From Flavobacteriaceae bacterium UBA3356 (GTDB lineage Bacteria; Bacteroidota; Bacteroidia; Flavobacteriales; Flavobacteriaceae): DNA of 64,000 bases. The stretch covers positions 271,535-335,534 of the forward strand of contig DEQW01000001.1 of the NCBI GenBank assembly GCA_002360635.1. Direction: 5' to 3'. Both the position numbers and the translations under genes were made by a program. Of the stretch, positions 60,383 through 64,000 are shown in pieces. Within the stretch, counting starts at the first letter, position 1, and each line of letters opens with the position of its first letter. The notes under the pieces were generated by a model. That model saw only the letters and a list, made by a program, of their open reading frames with translations, was not told the DNA's origin and did not search any database.

Positions 60383-61795
60383 ATGAAACCTCTTTTCATA
60401 ATTTTTATAGTAATTTTTTCTTTTACTAAAAATTCATTGGCGCAAGATTCTATCACAAAAATTGATAGTGTACTTTCCTTTGAAGAGTACCTTGGTTATG
60501 TAAAAAAACACCATCCTATTGTCAAGCAAGCCAACCTCCAATTAAGTATGGGTGAGGCTAATTTATTAAAAGCGCGTGGTGGGTTTGACCCAAAAATTGA
60601 CGTAGATTTTGATCGGAAAAAATTTAAAGGAACTGAATATTACAACACTTTGGATGCTGCTTTTAAAATACCTACTTGGTACGGTATTGAACTAAAAGCG
60701 AACTTTGAAGAAAATACAGGCACCTACCTTGACCCTAGCCTTACAGTTCCCGAAAATGGTTTGTACAGTGCAGGTGTTTCTTTCTCATTAGCAAAAGGGC
60801 TGTTAATAAATGATCGCATGGCGACACTTAAAAAAGCAAAGCATTTTTTAAATCAAACTAAAGCAGAAAGAGACCTTTTAGTTAATGAACTAATTTTTGA
60901 AGCCAGTAAGGCTTATTTTAAATGGGTTGAAGCATATAACGAAGAGCAATTATACAAAAGTTTTTTACAGAATTCTAAAACGCGTTTTGAAGGAATAAAA
61001 AGAAGTATTGAAGAAGGTGATAAAGCTGCCATAGATAGTACAGAAGCAAGAATACAATTTCAAAATAGAGCGCTAAGTTTTGAGGCTGCTAAGTTAAAAA
61101 GAACCAAGGCAACATTAGTTGCCAGTAATTATTTATGGATAAAAGAAGTACCATTACTTTTAAAAGAAAATATCGTCCCGTTAGCTCCAAGTAAAGTTGT
61201 GATTGAAACTTCATTATCTATTGAAGAAACTATTTCAAGTGGTGACACTATTCAAAATCATCCAAAAATTCGTAGTTTAAACGCCAAGTTCCAAGCGTTA
61301 AAGGTTGACCAAGCACTAAAGCGAAATAACCTACTCCCAAAAATAGATTTGCAATATAATTTTTTAACTTCAGAAGCAGATCAAGTAAATAGTTTTAATA
61401 CTGCAAATTATAAGGCTGGATTAAATGTTGTTTTCCCCCTATTTCTGCGTAAGGAACGAGGAGAGTTAAAATTGACAGAACTAAAATTACAAGACACCAA
61501 TTTTGAACGTAATATAGTTTCACTTACCCTACGAAATAAAATTACTGCCATTAACAACGAAATAAGCTCGTTGCTTGAGCAAAAAAATCTGGTTGACAAC
61601 ATTGTAGCAGGTTATAGAACTTTGTTAAAAGCAGAAGAACGTAAGTTTCAAATGGGGGAAAGCTCCCTTTTTCTTGTAAATTCACGGGAGCAAAAGTTAA
61701 TTGAAGCTAGTATAAAGGCTATAAAAACGCAAGCCGATTATCTCGAATCTAATGCCAACCTATACAATACATTGGGAGTTTCTGAGGTTAATTAA
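60383..61795 (+). CDS. TolC-family outer membrane protein of the export operon
   Basis: 470 residues with signal peptide (to NSLAQ) and OEP repeats; strand-rich segment KIDVDFDRKKFKGTEYYNTL and DLQYNFLTSEADQVNSF, and the periplasmic helix FQMGESSLFLVNSREQKLIEA. Outer membrane channel for the HlyD/ABC pair. Ends the operon; no clear hairpin terminator follows in the 64-nt gap. Confidence 0.87.
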   Translation: MKPLFIIFIVIFSFTKNSLAQDSITKIDSVLSFEEYLGYVKKHHPIVKQANLQLSMGEANLLKARGGFDPKIDVDFDRKKFKGTEYYNTLDAAFKIPTWYGIELKANFEENTGTYLDPSLTVPENGLYSAGVSFSLAKGLLINDRMATLKKAKHFLNQTKAERDLLVNELIFEASKAYFKWVEAYNEEQLYKSFLQNSKTRFEGIKRSIEEGDKAAIDSTEARIQFQNRALSFEAAKLKRTKATLVASNYLWIKEVPLLLKENIVPLAPSKVVIETSLSIEETISSGDTIQNHPKIRSLNAKFQALKVDQALKRNNLLPKIDLQYNFLTSEADQVNSFNTANYKAGLNVVFPLFLRKERGELKLTELKLQDTNFERNIVSLTLRNKITAINNEISSLLEQKNLVDNIVAGYRTLLKAEERKFQMGESSLFLVNSREQKLIEASIKAIKTQADYLESNANLYNTLGVSEVN

Positions 61796-61859
61796 CAATG
61801 TAAACTTAGTAAATTAACACTTTCTAAGCACCTAAAAAAAGCTTCGACTTAATGAGGTT

Positions 61860-62891
61860 TTACTTCCCTTCCTCAATCTTTTCTTCCACCTCTTTCTTTT
61901 CATCACCATTCAATTTTCCTTTAGTTTTTGGGCTTTTTCCATTTTTATGGTGTATTTCGTAATACATGGCAAAATGATCACTCCCAAAGTTTTTGGTGCG
62001 CACCATTTTTTTCACAAACATATCCTTGGTGTGGAACAAATGATCTAAAGGGAATCGCATTAACCAATATTTAGCGTGATAGGTTGGAAAAAAACCACGT
62101 CCGATACGCGGGTCTATCATAGCAGTCATTTTCTTGAACAGGCGTGTAGTTCGGCTCCATACCACATCGTTCATATCGCCACAGACTACCACGGGCTTAT
62201 CAAGTTTACGTATTTTTTTTCCTACTATCATTAATTCCGCATCACGCTCTTTTGAAGTTTCATTTTCAGTGGGGCTTGGCGGTGCCGGGTGTAAACAAGC
62301 AAAGAAAATATTTTGGTTTTCAGAAAGGGGATATTCAAAAAAGATAGAAGGCACATCTTCCTCTACATGATAATTAACTTCAACATTTATCAACTCGATT
62401 TTGGAGTAAAGGTGCATTCCATAGTAATTGTCCAATGGTATTTTAACCGTATGGGAATAGACGTTTTCTATTTCCGAAATACCTTTTTCCCACTTTTTAT
62501 CACTTTCCATGGTAAGCACCAAATCAGGATCGTATTGTTCTATTTCGGCCTTCAATAAATTGTATTGCTCATTATCCTGTAAAACATTTCCGGCAAGTAT
62601 GGAAACACATCCGTCACTTTTAAAATCGGGCTTCTTTCTTGGGTACAACGAACTATACGGAAACACCTTTACTATTTGATAAACAGTAGCGCCAACAAGT
62701 GCAATAAGCAAAATCCAACTGAAAAGTGTAAACGTGCTTTCAAAAATTAAAAATAAAACAAGAAGTACCACTTGTATTGTTATAGACTGCAACCGTATAA
62801 AGTCTGGGATCCTAAAAAACCAATGTGGTTTTTCAGTGGCTGGAAGAAAAGGACTTACAATAAAAATGACAATTAAAATATATAAAACCAT
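61860..62891 (-). CDS. Endonuclease/exonuclease/phosphatase family protein
   Basis: 343 residues: two or three N-terminal TM helices (about 1-65), then an EEP catalytic domain with LAGNVLQDN, DLVLTMESDKKW, VVCGDMNDVVWS, and SDHFAMYYEI (the terminal Asp-His pair). The tail is Lys/Glu rich. Membrane-anchored member, often of sphingomyelinase/DNase-like type; substrate unknown. Confidence 0.87.
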   Translation of the reverse strand: MVLYILIVIFIVSPFLPATEKPHWFFRIPDFIRLQSITIQVVLLVLFLIFESTFTLFSWILLIALVGATVYQIVKVFPYSSLYPRKKPDFKSDGCVSILAGNVLQDNEQYNLLKAEIEQYDPDLVLTMESDKKWEKGISEIENVYSHTVKIPLDNYYGMHLYSKIELINVEVNYHVEEDVPSIFFEYPLSENQNIFFACLHPAPPSPTENETSKERDAELMIVGKKIRKLDKPVVVCGDMNDVVWSRTTRLFKKMTAMIDPRIGRGFFPTYHAKYWLMRFPLDHLFHTKDMFVKKMVRTKNFGSDHFAMYYEIHHKNGKSPKTKGKLNGDEKKEVEEKIEEGK

Positions 62892-63024
62892 CTTATAAAA
62901 ATAGTATTTTATATAGTGCCTTTACCAAAAAATAAATGAATTTATAGGGTTTGAGAATAAAGCAATTTTTTTCACTGCATGCTTATATGTACTTTTGGAG
63001 AAAAATTAAAACAACCCTATTACT

Positions 63025-64000
63025 ATGAAAAACATTACCCTTTCAATTCTATTTACACTCTATTCTTTTGGGATATTGGTCGCTCAAACCTACACAACTC
63101 CAAACGACGGAGGAACATATACGCTTGATGATATTGCAGCACTAAGCCCTTCAACAATTACTGTTTCAGGAAGTGATTATTCACTTTTAGAAAACCTTGA
63201 AGTAGCTGAAAATGATAATGTGGTAATCGACACAGACCTTACATTATCTATCGATGCTGATTTATTAATTACGGTTTTTGGTACGCTTTCAGTAAATTCA
63301 ACCGAAATAACAATAACGGCAATAGACCAAAATGCGCCGTATGCAGGTTTTAGGTTTGAGCAAGGTTCATCTATAGACTTTAGCAACACAACAATCGAAT
63401 ACGGTGGTGGTTTGCGTGTTTTAACTGAAAACTTTGAAATTGACAACTGTACAATTACAAACAACGTAGAAGGTGGTGCTACCACAGGTGGTGTAATTTC
63501 TTTATCTAGAGGAACACCACAAATTACTAATAACACTATTACATTTAACGATTTGCCAGCGATAAGCTCAGGTGCGAATATTGAAGTATCCCCTTATATT
63601 TTTAACAACTACATTGAAGGAAACAACCAATTAAACTCTAACAGGCCACAAATAAACCTAGGAGTTACAAAAGCTGATGATACGCTTAAAATAATTCAAA
63701 ATACTATTATTGGAGATCGCAGCCTTGACATGGTGGGCGGAATTGCCGTTGCCAACTTTTTTGGTGCAGGCGGCAACATCTTGGCTCGAATTGATGATAA
63801 CACTATTGTTGACAATCGTTACGGAATGAACATTGTAGGAAGCAACTCTTTTGCTTACGTGACAAATAACATAATTGAAGACAACGACACTCAAGACCTA
63901 CCAAATTCAGGAGGAAGTGGTATTTCCCTTAACAGTGCATCTGCAGGAATGGAGATTATTGCCTCTGGTAACGAGTTTAGACGAAACCTTTGGGGTATAA
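63025..64000 (+). CDS. Secreted parallel beta-helix protein (partial, runs off the window)
   Basis: Open from ATG 63025 to the window edge (325 codons). Signal peptide to GILVAQ, then an N-terminal strand region (TLDDIAALSPSTITVSG) and successive right-handed beta-helix coils with Asn ladders (ITNNTITFNDL, IFNNYIEGNNQ, IIQNTIIGDRS, RIDDNTIVDNRYG, VTNNIIEDND). Probably a surface adhesin or polysaccharide-active protein with a C-terminal sorting domain beyond the window. A -7 element TACTTTTG lies at 62990-62997. Confidence 0.8.
   Translation, partial: MKNITLSILFTLYSFGILVAQTYTTPNDGGTYTLDDIAALSPSTITVSGSDYSLLENLEVAENDNVVIDTDLTLSIDADLLITVFGTLSVNSTEITITAIDQNAPYAGFRFEQGSSIDFSNTTIEYGGGLRVLTENFEIDNCTITNNVEGGATTGGVISLSRGTPQITNNTITFNDLPAISSGANIEVSPYIFNNYIEGNNQLNSNRPQINLGVTKADDTLKIIQNTIIGDRSLDMVGGIAVANFFGAGGNILARIDDNTIVDNRYGMNIVGSNSFAYVTNNIIEDNDTQDLPNSGGSGISLNSASAGMEIIASGNEFRRNLWGI

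Overview
The window is from a member of the Bacteroidota, most likely a marine-type Flavobacteriaceae. Evidence is the low GC content, Bacteroidota -7 promoter elements (TAnnTTTG), weak ribosome binding sites, and family types typical of the group (DUF3347, DUF302, GDCCVxC, SHOCT, Arm-DNA-bind_5 tyrosine integrase, STAS/DUF5661). This assignment is inferred from family content, not from a database search.

Region 1 (1 to about 30.1 kb) is the right-hand part of an integrated genomic island with metal-resistance cargo. All cargo genes point rightward. They comprise a CusA-type RND pump and its outer membrane channel, a multicopper oxidase fused to a C-terminal beta-barrel, an APC permease, a Met-rich lipoprotein, two DUF302 proteins, three free DUF3347 proteins plus a CusB-type adaptor carrying a fourth DUF3347 domain, a haem-binding protein, and several small membrane proteins. 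A mercury-type locus follows (ArsR, MerTP, a flavoprotein disulfide reductase, a GDCCVxC protein, a CsoR-like regulator, a thioredoxin-like protein, a second MerTP). Then come a CopA P-type ATPase, a metallochaperone and an MtfA-type peptidase. The island ends with a leftward tyrosine integrase, tandem arm-type repeats, and a 3' fragment of tRNA-Leu(TAG) with its terminator (attR). The other end lies outside the window. A 490-nt gap inside the island holds four GA-rich hairpins in tandem.

Region 2 (about 30.1 to 47.1 kb) is chromosomal and regulatory. It holds a decayed universal stress protein gene, yceI, a LOV blue-light histidine kinase, a response regulator with a CRP/FNR-type effector half, and a patatin. 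A long leftward operon converges on these: TolC-MacA-MacB type efflux, a STAS protein, an SDR, an outer membrane protein, a LOG protein and cardiolipin synthase. A class III nucleotidyl cyclase gene here is broken by an in-frame TAA.

Region 3 (47.1 to 64 kb) has a leftward ABC/outer-membrane operon, a leftward cluster with MscS and a GbsR/MarR regulator, a rightward TetR and type I secretion-like operon with a degenerate ABC ATPase, an EEP-family protein, and the start of a beta-helix protein.

The most interesting signal is a putative local regulon. Inverted repeats of the form TGAC-N4-GTCA lie upstream of five transcription units: the usp relic, yceI, the MacAB-TolC operon, the cyclase and the LolCDE-like operon. 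In each, the repeat centre is exactly 36.5 bp from the last base of a Bacteroidota -7 element, a class II activator geometry. The neighbouring LOV kinase and CRP-type response regulator are the obvious candidate controllers, which would make this a light-responsive envelope and stress regulon.
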